Source: UBA6522 sp965204155 (GTDB lineage: Bacteria > Pseudomonadota > Gammaproteobacteria > Steroidobacterales > Rariloculaceae). Taken from it: DNA of 64,000 nt. The position numbers were made by a program, and so were the translations under genes. Numbering within the stretch: the stretch's first letter is position 1; the number at the start of each line of letters is the position of its first letter. The stretch lies in the NCBI GenBank assembly GCA_965204155.1, contig OZ241971.1:3782001-3846000 (forward strand). Direction: 5' to 3'. The notes under the pieces were generated by a model, which saw only the letters and a list, made by a program, of their open reading frames with translations, searched no databases and was not told where the DNA came from. This document shows positions 35,349 through 43,330 of this stretch, in pieces.

Positions 35349-35533
35349 CGGTATCTTCGTTCTATCCAGGAGTCGTGTCTGAAAGTGGAAAGGGTCGCCT
35401 AAACCCTACCGCCTACACGCGTGGTCGATCAAGCGAGCGCAGCCATCGTCATGGCCATGTCGTTCTTGCCCGGACTAAACGAATATGGCTACGCTGCACC
35501 AAATGCGGGATAATTCCGCAGCCACAGGGTAGT

Positions 35534-35609
35534 GGGGCCGTAGCTCAGTTGGGAGAGCGCTGCGTTCGCAATGCAGAGGTCGGGAGTTCGAATCTCCTCG
35601 GCTCCACCA
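35534..35609 (+). tRNA. tRNA-Ala, anticodon CGC
   Basis: 76 bases including encoded CCA. Acceptor arms GGGGCCG / CGGCTCC pair fully with the G3:U70 wobble that marks alanine tRNAs. D arm GCTC...GAGC, anticodon stem CTGCG/TGCAG around loop TTCGCAA (anticodon CGC, reads GCG), and T loop TTCGAAT. All arms close. Confidence 0.97.
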
Positions 35610-35684
35610 TTTCGCCATTGTCCATCACCGCGGAATACTGTGTAAGCTATGTCCGGAAAAGGACATGATTGCAGGGGTATCCCG

Positions 35685-36614
35685 ATGAAGAACATCAATC
35701 CATTGACGCTCGCGGCACTGGTCTTGCTAAGTCCACAATCGTACGCCCAGTATGAGACCAGCTGGGACAACTCCGTTCGCAGCATCGACCGGATCTCGGA
35801 GAACGTGTACCGTTGGGGCGGCGGCGCCATGGGAGGGATCAGCGGACTGTTCGTTCCAACGTCGGAAGGCATTATTGTAATCGACGGGCCCGGTACCCCG
35901 TGCACGCCGGACAGCGGCCAGTGGTTCAGGGATGAACTGGAACAACGCTACGACGTCCCGGTGCGTTACGTCGTGTTGAGCCACGACCACCAGAGCCACA
36001 TCTGCGGTACGATGGTGTTTGCGGATACGGCGGTGGCGATCGGTTCCAAGAAGATCAGGGCGCACCTGATCAGGGAAGGGCGCGTTGCGCCGATCCCTAC
36101 GGTATCGTTCGACGGGTCGCTGGATATCGACCTTGGTGGCGTAAAGGTCGTGTTGCACTACTTCGGCCCGACCCACAGCGACAACCTCATCGTCACCCAC
36201 ATACCCCAGGATGGCGTGCTGTTCGTTCCGGATCTGTCTCGGCCGCACGGTCAATTGCCAAATCCGGATTTTCGGGACATGGACGTGGACAACACCATCG
36301 AGGTGCTGGGAATCCTGTCCCGGATGGACGACGTGGACATCGTCATGCCGGGACATAACTCGCCTGTCGCAGACCAGAGCTACTTCCGCCGCTACCGGGA
36401 CTACCTGGCGACTCTCAGGGAACGCGTGCTGGACCACATGGTGGCCGGCCGCACGCTGGAGGAGATTCTCGGGCTCGTGACGATGAGCGACTTTGACGAT
36501 TACACAAACCTGCAACAGGTTATCGAGCCGAACATCATCACCATGTACGACTACCTCTACCGGTACCGGGAACCCAACTCACCCGGAGGCCTGCCGATCA
36601 GGGCGACGGACTAG
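35685..36614 (+). CDS. Exported metallo-beta-lactamase-fold protein with altered zinc motif
   Basis: 309 residues from ATG 35685 with AGGGG upstream. Signal peptide ends at SYAQ. The MBL frame is clear (VVLSHDHQSHICG, FGPTHSDN, VMPGHN), but the HxHxDH motif reads H100-D-H102-Q-S104-H105, replacing the usual zinc-2 aspartate with serine. Histidines for one zinc remain, so it may be a mono-metal or iron enzyme, or be catalytically changed. It stands alone between a tRNA and a toxin-antitoxin module. Confidence 0.85.
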   Translation: MKNINPLTLAALVLLSPQSYAQYETSWDNSVRSIDRISENVYRWGGGAMGGISGLFVPTSEGIIVIDGPGTPCTPDSGQWFRDELEQRYDVPVRYVVLSHDHQSHICGTMVFADTAVAIGSKKIRAHLIREGRVAPIPTVSFDGSLDIDLGGVKVVLHYFGPTHSDNLIVTHIPQDGVLFVPDLSRPHGQLPNPDFRDMDVDNTIEVLGILSRMDDVDIVMPGHNSPVADQSYFRRYRDYLATLRERVLDHMVAGRTLEEILGLVTMSDFDDYTNLQQVIEPNIITMYDYLYRYREPNSPGGLPIRATD

Positions 36615-36731
36615 CGGAAATCGAGTTTTTTGCAAAATTCTGCGAATGCGAGGGCCTTCAAGCCACGCCAAGCAACACCGTGAGGTTCTTGTCAGCAATC
36701 GCTCGGCTCGAATAAGCACTGCCGGGCTGGC

Positions 36732-37046
36732 TCAGGGCGCTTGATCTTCCAGGAAACGGTCGATCTGGTGCATTCGTTCATGCAGCACGGTGACAATGCC
36801 GATCGCCCCGTCGTCCAGCTTTTTCCAGTAGACGAAATGCCGTTTGTGGCGGAAGACGTAACCGTCTACCCCGAATTCCGCAGGAACCGCACGCGAGGCG
36901 ACCGCGCCGGTGGCGATTCCATCGAATGCCTCGAACAACCCGCGGATGTAAGCATCCGCCCGGGCCTGTCCCCAGCGCTCGCGGCTGTAGCGGTAGATTT
37001 CGTCGATGCGGACCGCCGCCGCATCCTGGACGCGTATCCGCGTCAT
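36732..37046 (-). CDS. parE: ParE-type toxin (RelE/ParE fold)
   Basis: 104 residues. RelE/ParE fold: AAAVRIDEIYRYSRERWGQARADAY, AFDGIA, GYVFRHKRHFVYWKKL, IGIVTVLHERM. The helix-hairpin plus F-V-Y-W strand is typical of ParE, which inhibits gyrase; RelE-like RNase activity is less likely. The start overlaps the antitoxin stop by 4 bases. Confidence 0.9.
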   Translation of the reverse strand: MTRIRVQDAAAVRIDEIYRYSRERWGQARADAYIRGLFEAFDGIATGAVASRAVPAEFGVDGYVFRHKRHFVYWKKLDDGAIGIVTVLHERMHQIDRFLEDQAP

Positions 37047-37309
37047 GCGCCGGGAGGCGCATTGTGTTTCGCGATGACCTCGGATGCCGACAGCGCATGG
37101 TAGGAATCGTCCGGCGCAGCGAAGGCGCGCGCCAGCTCGGCCTTCAGCCGGTCGAAAGCTTCGCGCTCCGTGCGTGCCTTGTCGCGGCGGATAAGATCGC
37201 GCACGTACTCGCTGACACTTTCGTAAGCTCCGGTCTCGCCGACATTTGCCGCGACGAAGTCGCTGAGCGCGCCGCTGACGCGAACTGTCATTGTGGTCGT
37301 GTGCCGCAT
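37043..37309 (-). CDS. parD: ParD-type antitoxin
   Basis: 88 residues. N-terminal ribbon-helix-helix: MTVRVSGALSDFV...SVSEYVRDLIRRDKAR, which binds DNA and autoregulates. The C-terminal half is an acidic/alanine helix that wraps the toxin. First gene of the module; an 8-base inverted repeat lies 22 bases before its start. Confidence 0.9.
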   Translation of the reverse strand: MRHTTTMTVRVSGALSDFVAANVGETGAYESVSEYVRDLIRRDKARTEREAFDRLKAELARAFAAPDDSYHALSASEVIAKHNAPPGA

Positions 37310-37330
37310 CGGTTAGTTTCCCGCCTGACT

Positions 37331-37359
37331 TGTATTCAGATTAAACAATATTGAATACA
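37331..37359 (-). promoter_or_regulatory. Inverted repeat operator candidate of parDE
   Basis: TGTATTCA and TGAATACA, perfect 8-base arms separated by 13 AT-rich bases, 22 bases upstream of the parD start. The position fits autoregulation by the ribbon-helix-helix antitoxin. Confidence 0.55.
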
Positions 37360-37442
37360 GCCGCAAACAGCCGGACACGGCCTCGCTCTGCATCATGAAC
37401 TAGAGCATGACCAGCGCGTCGGTGGAGATTTCGTCAATCGCC

Positions 37443-37784
37443 TCAGCCAAATACGCTCGAATAAACGTCTTGATTGAAGCCCACCAGTACAGTCTCGCCG
37501 ATTCGGGCCGTCGGGGCGCGCAGGTTTCCGGTTGGTCCCAACATGGCGCGTACGGCTTCATCCGACAAAAGGCTGTCTCCGAAGAATTCGCTGACCTTCT
37601 TGCCCCTGGAAGCAATCAGGCGTGACGCGCCCTCAAGCATGGCTGCCGCATCCGCTGCCTGCAGCTTCCTGCTCGCGGGGACCCGTTCGCCGATCTCGAT
37701 GTTATTGGCCTCCAGAAACTTGGAAGCCCGTTTACAGCCGGTTCACCCGGGGCGGTGGTAGTACCAGTCAACCTTGACGGTCAT
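37443..37784 (-). CDS. ArsC-family selenoprotein candidate, in-frame UGA read as Sec
   Basis: Reading from ATG 37784 (AGGAG 8 bases upstream) gives 113 residues if the in-frame TGA at 37743-37745 is read through. The start reads MTVKVDWYYHRPG-U-TGCKRASKF, placing U14 in a UxxC redox motif exactly where ArsC-like thioredoxin-fold proteins have their active Cys or Sec. Downstream the family continues without another stop: LEANNIEIGERVPASRK, LIASRGKKVSEF and GPTGNLRAPTARIGETVLVGFN. A 7-base-pair hairpin starts 15 bases after the TGA. Ordinary gene callers would report only the 65-residue C-terminal part (from 37640). Alternative: a nonsense mutation in a Cys gene. Sec synthesis genes are not in the window. 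Confidence 0.8.
37707..37728 (-). promoter_or_regulatory. Bacterial SECIS-like hairpin
   Basis: On the minus strand GGCUUCC - AAGUUUCU - GGAGGCC forms 7 base pairs (one G-U) with an 8-base loop containing GU, as seen in bacterial SECIS apical loops. Fourteen bases separate it from the UGA, close to the spacing in E. coli fdhF. It would be bound by SelB to recode UGA. Confidence 0.6.
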
Positions 37785-37839
37785 CTGAGAATCTCCTGAC
37801 AGGCCAATTTTGCGGCTGATCGCGCTGCCGGTACCGCTG

Positions 37840-38211
37840 TTAATCCCATTCTTTCACGACACCGTCCGGAGTCGTCACGAAGCCGAGCAGGCAACCGGGG
37901 GATCCGTCCCTGAGCGCGTGGCATCTTACGTGGATCCGGTCGCCGGGCTTGAGCTCGTCTTCGGAAATTCCGGCCCTGGTAAGCGTCGACGCGCCCGCGG
38001 CCTCCATGGCCCACGTTATGGTTCCTCCGTCCTCGGTCTCGACATCCATGTAGAGCCAGGCATGCGGATTGATGAAGTAGAGGTCGGTCACCGTTCCGTC
38101 AAGCTCGGTGTACTGCGTCATCTCGTAGTTGCCGTGGGAGTGGTGCGCCCATCCCGTCAGAGTGACGGCAAGCGTTGCGATGAAGACGAGGGCTATTCGC
38201 TTTGGTTGCAT
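37840..38211 (-). CDS. DUF6152-like exported protein (family A)
   Basis: 123 residues with GGGAG before ATG 38211. Signal peptide ends TGWA22, directly before His-His 23-24 (HHSHGNYE). Pattern: TELDGTVTDLYFINPHAWLYMDV, TITWAME, LTRAGI, KPGDRIHVRCHALRDGS. One cysteine lies in the last block. It is 39 bases after the exported protein gene at 38251 and 55 bases before the selenoprotein candidate on the same strand. Confidence 0.83.
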   Translation of the reverse strand: MQPKRIALVFIATLAVTLTGWAHHSHGNYEMTQYTELDGTVTDLYFINPHAWLYMDVETEDGGTITWAMEAAGASTLTRAGISEDELKPGDRIHVRCHALRDGSPGCLLGFVTTPDGVVKEWD

Positions 38212-38250
38212 GGTTGGCTCCCGAAGTCCTTGTTCCTGAATTCCAGACAG

Positions 38251-38892
38251 TTAGCGGCCCGGCCGATACTCGCTGCCGAGCTTGATTTTTCGTACCTCGT
38301 GGAAGGTCGGATACATGATTCTGACGCCGTTCTCGTCCAGGAACTCGAACGACTGCTGGAACATGCCGCCGGTGGGTGCTGTCGGCGCGATCGTCGCTTC
38401 GATGGCGTAAAGCCTGCTCTCGAGCAGGTACAGGCCCGCAAACGTGCGCGTGCCGTCGGGATTGGTGGTATGAAGCTGGTGGCCATCGACCCGGCCGATG
38501 TAGTGGTAATTGTCGTATTCCACGGATTCGGCTCTCTCGCGGATCATTCTGGCGAAATACGCGACGGACCCGCGTGCGTCCACCTCCCCGTAGACACTGA
38601 GATAGATGCCGTCGAGCTCGGCGATTCGCTCCCTGTGCAGTTCCATGGAATCGACGTAGTCGACGACGGTGAGGGTGTAGGTTCCGTACTGATCTTCCGC
38701 TCTGTGGATGTGTGCAGGCACAACGATTCCGTACTCGGTCTCGAAGTCGACGGTTTCGATGTCGAATTCCCCGCCGGGCACCATGATCCGGAATACGGCG
38801 TCCTCGCTCGTGAACGGCGCCCACCGCTGGGCGAAGGCCGAGCTGCTGAAGATCAGTAACGTCGTCAGTGAGATCAGTCGCAGAACGAACAT
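38251..38892 (-). CDS. Exported protein of unknown function
   Basis: 213 residues with AGGAG before ATG 38892. Signal peptide ends at AFAQ22. The mature part is beta-rich and polar: FTSEDAVFRIMVPGGEF, YGTYTLTVVDYVDS, YHYIGRVDGHQLHTT, LYLLESRLYAIEATI. The FRxxxPG start and alternating strands resemble a lipocalin-like or DUF1795-type fold, but I do not assign a family. It lacks the two cysteines of family B yet sits beside a family A gene as B proteins do. Confidence 0.72.
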   Translation of the reverse strand: MFVLRLISLTTLLIFSSSAFAQRWAPFTSEDAVFRIMVPGGEFDIETVDFETEYGIVVPAHIHRAEDQYGTYTLTVVDYVDSMELHRERIAELDGIYLSVYGEVDARGSVAYFARMIRERAESVEYDNYHYIGRVDGHQLHTTNPDGTRTFAGLYLLESRLYAIEATIAPTAPTGGMFQQSFEFLDENGVRIMYPTFHEVRKIKLGSEYRPGR

Positions 38893-38982
38893 GCCGAATC
38901 TCCTCGGAAAACCGGATCAATACCTATTCTGCCAAAAGCAGGCGCCGGACGCATGCAGTTGGCGTGAAATCATCGGATAACT

Positions 38983-39054
38983 CCGCCACGCCGCCACGCC
39001 GCCACGCCGCCACGCCGCCACGCCGCCACGCCGCCACGCCGCCACGCCGCCACG
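38983..39054. repeat. 8-bp tandem repeat, nine perfect copies
   Basis: Unit CCGCCACG repeated nine times without a mismatch, in the intergenic space between the family A gene at 39076 and the start of the gene at 38892. It could be a variable-number locus; it is about 90 bases upstream of the 38892 start. Confidence 0.95.
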
Positions 39055-39075
39055 CGACGTAGCAGCCGACCATCT

Positions 39076-39513
39076 CTATGGTTGTTCAGCCGCTCTCGTC
39101 AGTGCCGCGCTCACAGGCGTAAACGTGGCCACGTCCCCGTTGGGGAACTCCATGCTCTTCAACCGCGACATGTTTTCCCTGACGAGGCCGGGAACGCCGG
39201 GCCAGCCCATAACAACGGGCAAGCGATCGCCGGGGCTGAGCATGTCGGCACTGATTCCCCCGCGCCGCGTGAAGTTACCGCTTGGCAGTTCCGCCTGCCA
39301 CTGCACTTCGTTGCCGTCGTCGTCGGTGAAGATATAGGTCAGCACTCCGTGCGGGTTGGCGACCAGGAATTCCACCACAGTGACATTTTCGTGCACGACT
39401 TCCGCGTTAATGTCGAAGAACATGGTGCTGTGATGCGCGGCCACCGGGGGCGTGCTCGCGGCCACCAGCGCCGCCAGCATCGCGGTCCATGAGCCTGTGC
39501 GCGTAATTGCCAC
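39076..39513 (-). CDS. DUF6152-like exported protein (family A)
   Basis: 145 residues from GTG 39513 (GGGA eight bases upstream); longer ATG readings overlap the preceding gene and encode no signal. Signal peptide PPVAA26 immediately precedes His-His 27-28 (HHSTMFFD). Pattern: VTVVEFLVANPHGVLTYIF, VQWQAEL, FTRRGGI, SPGDRLPVVMGWPG. The PxxxG loop is longer than in other copies and the tail contains FPNGDVATFTP. Third gene of a sulfatase-B-A operon. Confidence 0.8.
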   Translation of the reverse strand: MAITRTGSWTAMLAALVAASTPPVAAHHSTMFFDINAEVVHENVTVVEFLVANPHGVLTYIFTDDDGNEVQWQAELPSGNFTRRGGISADMLSPGDRLPVVMGWPGVPGLVRENMSRLKSMEFPNGDVATFTPVSAALTRAAEQP

Positions 39514-39551
39514 TGGTTCGTCCCGATCTGTCGTGGGGTTGTCCGGGAGTT

Positions 39552-40259
39552 TCACGGGTCTGTCCCGGTCTGCGCCGGGTCCGCCTCGATCATGAAGTCG
39601 CCGAACCTGGGATCGCACTCGTACGTCCAGATCTCTTCGTCAGGGACCAGGTCCCAGCCGAACTCGATCACGTAGGGTTCCTCGTAAAAGGTCGGGTCGT
39701 GGACGGTCGCCTCCAGTTTCAGTTCGTCTCCGATGCGCGTATAGCGCTGGATGACGTAGGTGTTTTCGTCGCCGGAAAACGGATGCCCCTGAATGTTCAT
39801 GGCGTTGTCCGGCGACAGGTGGGTGGTGGTTACTACCAGCGTTTCGCCCTCCCAACGCCCGGTGGAATAGCCGCCCATGGACAGGGGCCAGTGTTCGGGC
39901 GCCTCGCGGCCGTCCGTGTAGATCCGGCGAACCTGGTGGAAATACTCGTGCAACATCACGATCTGATGTTCCTGCTGGATGATTTCCAGAAGATAGGGAT
40001 CCGTCAGGCCCCTCGGTACGCCGGGCAGGATGCACCGGAACAAGGGATCGTCCTGAGGGTCGTATTGGTCCCAGTCGGCCTGTCCCGCCGGGGTCAACCC
40101 CAGTTCGCTCTCGCTTCGCGCAAGTACAGTCAGGGGCACGTTGTATACCCACATGCCTTCGAAGTCCGCCTGGGCGCGGGCACCGTCAACCGGGTAAATC
40201 GCCCCTGCGGCAATCGCGATGCACGTCCATGTGGGGATGAATCGCACTGCGAATGTCAT
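39552..40259 (-). CDS. Exported two-Cys GxW protein (family B), short subgroup
   Basis: 235 residues from ATG 40259; the longer frame to 40304 overlaps the sulfatase. Signal peptide to ARAQ30, then ADFEGMW. Marks: C76 (FRCILPGVPRG), HQVRRIYTDGREAPE around 112-126, GGYSTGRWEGETLVVTTTH, and C215 (YECDP). It lacks the roughly 60-residue N-terminal region of the long subgroup. It is 10 bases behind the sulfatase stop and 38 bases ahead of a family A gene. Confidence 0.86.
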   Translation of the reverse strand: MTFAVRFIPTWTCIAIAAGAIYPVDGARAQADFEGMWVYNVPLTVLARSESELGLTPAGQADWDQYDPQDDPLFRCILPGVPRGLTDPYLLEIIQQEHQIVMLHEYFHQVRRIYTDGREAPEHWPLSMGGYSTGRWEGETLVVTTTHLSPDNAMNIQGHPFSGDENTYVIQRYTRIGDELKLEATVHDPTFYEEPYVIEFGWDLVPDEEIWTYECDPRFGDFMIEADPAQTGTDP

Positions 40260-40269
40260 TGTCGGGACT

Positions 40270-41721
40270 TCAGGGTTGCTGCGCCCGGGCGTCGGGCTCG
40301 TCATGCTGCGGAAGCCACTCCCGCAACTCGGCCCTTACGTCCGCCAGGGCCGGGTCCGCGGCGCGGTTCGCCCATTCGTGCGGGTCGGTCTCAAGGTCGT
40401 AGAGTTCCTCCGAACCGTCCGAGTAGAGGATGTACCGGTAACGGTCGCTGCTGACGGCGTGATTGCGGTATCCGAACGTCGTCACCACGGCTCTTCGGTC
40501 CAGAGTCGCTTCGGGATCGTCGAGCAGCGGCACGAGACTCACGCCTTCCATGTGTTGCGGCGTCGGCAGCCCGGCCAGTTCGGTGAGCGTGGGGTAAATG
40601 TCCAGGAGCGATACCGGCACGTCCGAGCGGCTCCCGGCTTGCGTGACGCCCGGAGCGACCACCATCAGCGGTATCCGGGTGGATTCCCGCCACAGCGTTT
40701 GCTTGCGCCAGCGCGCCTTCTCGCCGAGATGAAAGCCATGGTCGGAGAACAGCACGATGATCGTGTTCTCCCACCGCCCGCTCCTTTCCAACGCATCCAG
40801 CACCAGTCCCATCATGGCGTCGGCGAAGCTGACGCTGGCCAGGTAGGCGCGCACGCCGTCCTTCCAGACGCCCGCCTCCAGCGCCCACTGGTGTACTTCC
40901 ATCGGTGACCCGAAGTTCGTGCCCTGCCTTCTGGCGATTTCGGAAATATCGTCCAGATCGTTTTCCAGTACGGGTGGAAGTTCCACGGTATCCAACGGGT
41001 ACAAATCGAAGTACTGCTGCGGCAGGTACCAGGGCAGATGGGGACGATAGATGCCCACGGCGTCGAATCGGGGACCGTCGGTTTCGGTGAGTAGCTGCCG
41101 CACCGACCATGCAGCGACCTGACCGTCGCCCATGGCGCGGTCGTCGGCGAAAATCGGCGCCCAGTCGAACCTCGCGTCGTGGGGGTTGTCGTTGGCCGGG
41201 AGAACGTGGGGCCTGATTTCGTCGGGGATCTGTCGGTCCAGGGAAGGATAGTAGGCATCCCAGGCGGTGGTGTCGTTGTAGCCGTAATAGGCCCAGGCAC
41301 TGAAGGTGCTGGAATGGAACAGCTTGCCGGCGCCATAAGTTGTGTAGCCGGCATCCTGGAAGTGTCCGGGCAGCGTACGAATGTCCTGGAAGACTTCCAT
41401 CGTACGCCAGTCCGGCTGGTTCACGTACACGCCGGTCGTCGCAGCGCTCAGACCCGTCATGAGAGCCGTCCGGGCGGGATTGCACATTGCGGAGGTTGAA
41501 TGCGCGTTGGTAAACACCATGCCTCGCTCGGCGAGGCGGTCCATGTTGGGCGTTTGCGCCTGTGGATGCCCGTCGAGCGGGCCGACCCAGTCGTTCAGGT
41601 CGTCGATGGAAATGAACAGGATGTCGGGAGGCGTAGCCGGTTGCGCGTCCAGGCGGGCAGCCGGCAGAGCCAGTGCGAACAGAAGTACAACGATAGAGTG
41701 CGGTGACCTCACGGGGCGCAT
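40270..41721 (-). CDS. Exported sulfatase, iduronate-2-sulfatase-like
   Basis: 483 residues with a signal peptide ending at DAQ27. Type I sulfatase: metal ligands D-D in ISIDDLNDW, formylglycine motif CNPAR with C80, GKLFH, FSDHGFHLGEK. The arrangement and overall length resemble S1_7/iduronate-2-sulfatase-type members. It needs C80 oxidised by a formylglycine-generating enzyme, not seen here. Substrate is probably a sulfated sugar. First gene of the operon with B and A proteins. Confidence 0.92.
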   Translation of the reverse strand: MRPVRSPHSIVVLLFALALPAARLDAQPATPPDILFISIDDLNDWVGPLDGHPQAQTPNMDRLAERGMVFTNAHSTSAMCNPARTALMTGLSAATTGVYVNQPDWRTMEVFQDIRTLPGHFQDAGYTTYGAGKLFHSSTFSAWAYYGYNDTTAWDAYYPSLDRQIPDEIRPHVLPANDNPHDARFDWAPIFADDRAMGDGQVAAWSVRQLLTETDGPRFDAVGIYRPHLPWYLPQQYFDLYPLDTVELPPVLENDLDDISEIARRQGTNFGSPMEVHQWALEAGVWKDGVRAYLASVSFADAMMGLVLDALERSGRWENTIIVLFSDHGFHLGEKARWRKQTLWRESTRIPLMVVAPGVTQAGSRSDVPVSLLDIYPTLTELAGLPTPQHMEGVSLVPLLDDPEATLDRRAVVTTFGYRNHAVSSDRYRYILYSDGSEELYDLETDPHEWANRAADPALADVRAELREWLPQHDEPDARAQQP

Positions 41722-41814
41722 TATACGTACGGATCGGTTACATTGGCTCGCAACCGGATGAATGTCATAATCCTTTCGCTGTTTTCGACCAGAGTGAGGC
41801 TAGACGGGGTGGAA

Positions 41815-42606
41815 ATGATTCGCCAGGCCAAATCCTCTGCCGTGTCCGGGCTGACCGCTGTGGCGCTGGCCGCCTGCCTGTGGGTCGAAACAGCCGCGGG
41901 GCAGGGAGGGGACGCCCGACTCGAGGGAGAGCCCACCGCAGAATTTCACTTTGCCAGGCTCGTATACAGGAACTCTCCCTCCAGTCGCCGCGGCCGGGGC
42001 TGGGGAGGCGGAGGCGCCTGGAGCACGGACTACGCGGACGCCGAATACCACCTCATGCAGGGCGTCAACCGTCTCACCCGCGTCGATGGGCAGGCCGTCG
42101 ACTACTATGGGGACGGCGGTCGACTGATCACCCTGGACGACGACCGGCTGTTCGACTACCCGTGGCTGTATGCCGTCGAGGTCGGTCAGTGGGAACTCAA
42201 CACTTCGGAAGCCGCGCTGCTGAGAGAGTATCTCGACCGCGGCGGGTTCCTGATGGTGGACGATTTCTGGGGAGAGTACGAGTGGTACATTTTCAACGAG
42301 TCCATGCGGCTGGTCTTTCCCGACCGCCCGATACTCGAACTCGGCGAAGATCATCCCTTGCTGCATGTGCTCTATGACCTTGACCAACGTACCCAGATAC
42401 CGGGTCGAGGAGGCAACAGGCAAGGCACGGTGCCCCATTGGCGGGGTATCTTCGACGACGACGGACGGCTCATGGTGGCCATCAACTTCAACATGGACAT
42501 GGGCGATGCCTGGGAACACGCCGACGACCCGTGGTACCCGGAACCCATGACCGCGCTGGCCTACCGGTTCGCCGTCAATTACCTGATCTACTCGATGACG
42601 CACTGA
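41815..42606 (+). CDS. Exported DUF4159-domain protein
   Basis: 263 residues from ATG 41815. Signal peptide to AAGQ. The domain reads FHFARLVYRN, WSTDYADAEYHLMQGVNRLT, PWLYAVEVGQWELNTSEAALLREYLDRGGFLMVDDFWG, the Rossmann-like core of DUF4159 (class I glutamine-amidotransferase-like). A Gly/Arg-rich loop (RRGRGWGGGGAW) sits near residue 55. Divergent from the sulfatase operon, and 22 bases before the next exported protein gene. Confidence 0.85.
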   Translation: MIRQAKSSAVSGLTAVALAACLWVETAAGQGGDARLEGEPTAEFHFARLVYRNSPSSRRGRGWGGGGAWSTDYADAEYHLMQGVNRLTRVDGQAVDYYGDGGRLITLDDDRLFDYPWLYAVEVGQWELNTSEAALLREYLDRGGFLMVDDFWGEYEWYIFNESMRLVFPDRPILELGEDHPLLHVLYDLDQRTQIPGRGGNRQGTVPHWRGIFDDDGRLMVAINFNMDMGDAWEHADDPWYPEPMTALAYRFAVNYLIYSMTH

Positions 42607-42628
42607 GCACGCAGCGACACAGGACAAA

Positions 42629-43282
42629 ATGCAGCTGCTTCAACAGGTTGGATGGCGTTGCACGCACTGGCTCGCCGCGGCGGTGGCGATGGCGCTTTGC
42701 GCTGTTTCCCCCGGGCGTGCCCAGGATCGCATGCCGCCCATGGCTGCGGAAGACATGACTGCAGCACAGGCGGCTGCGGTAGCCGAGCTGGCCGCCGTGC
42801 GCGGCATTGTTCCAAGAGGGCCCTGGATTCCGCTGTTGCGTAGCCCCGAGGTGCTGAACAGGGCGCGGGCCATGGGCGACTATCTTCGCTACGACACCAG
42901 CCTGCCGCCGCAGCTGAGCGAATTCCTGATTCTGCTGACTGCCAGGGAGTGGGACCAGCAATACGAGTGGGCAGCGCACTATTCGATTGCCCTGGACGCC
43001 GGTATCGATCCGGATACAGTCAGGGCGGTTGCCGAGGGCCGCGTTCCCGAGGGCATGACCGAGGATGAGGCCATACTCCATGCCTTGTTCTCCGAGCTCC
43101 ATGACACGCACCGGGTCGGCGACGCAACCTACGCACGTGCTGTGGAAGCGTTTGGAGAACGCGGGGTGATCGACGCTGTTGGAATCATCGGCTACTACAC
43201 GCTGCTTGCGATGGTCATGAACACCGCCCGCACGCCCGTGCCTGCAACGGCGGCGGACGTTCCGCCCCTGCCGGCACTCTGA
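42629..43282 (+). CDS. Exported carboxymuconolactone decarboxylase-like protein
   Basis: 217 residues. Signal peptide to GRAQ, unusual since CMD/AhpD-family proteins are cytoplasmic. Core: RSPEVLNRARAMGDYLRYDTSLPPQLSEFLILLTAREWDQQYEWAAHYSIALDAGI, all-alpha, with the typical W-x-x-H region. The CxxC of AhpD peroxidases is absent, so it is not an AhpD-type reductase; it resembles the gamma-carboxymuconolactone decarboxylase side. Same strand as DUF4159 and prpD. Confidence 0.88.
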   Translation: MQLLQQVGWRCTHWLAAAVAMALCAVSPGRAQDRMPPMAAEDMTAAQAAAVAELAAVRGIVPRGPWIPLLRSPEVLNRARAMGDYLRYDTSLPPQLSEFLILLTAREWDQQYEWAAHYSIALDAGIDPDTVRAVAEGRVPEGMTEDEAILHALFSELHDTHRVGDATYARAVEAFGERGVIDAVGIIGYYTLLAMVMNTARTPVPATAADVPPLPAL

Positions 43283-43330
43283 ATTCCCGGGTGTCGCTAC
43301 AGGTTCGAGGCGCGTAGAATCGCGGACGCC

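Noticed and set aside
37443..37640. A 65-residue stand-alone protein
   Set aside because: It lacks the N-terminal redox half of the ArsC fold; reading through the UGA from 37784 restores the full family.
37707..37728. The hairpin as a transcription terminator
   Set aside because: No U-run follows and it lies inside the coding frame.
38983..39054. A CRISPR-like array
   Set aside because: The 8-base unit repeats without spacers; it is a simple tandem repeat.
39076..39618. Longer start at 39618 for the family A gene
   Set aside because: The added 35 residues overlap the preceding gene, are Arg/Asp-rich shadow sequence and would bury the signal peptide.
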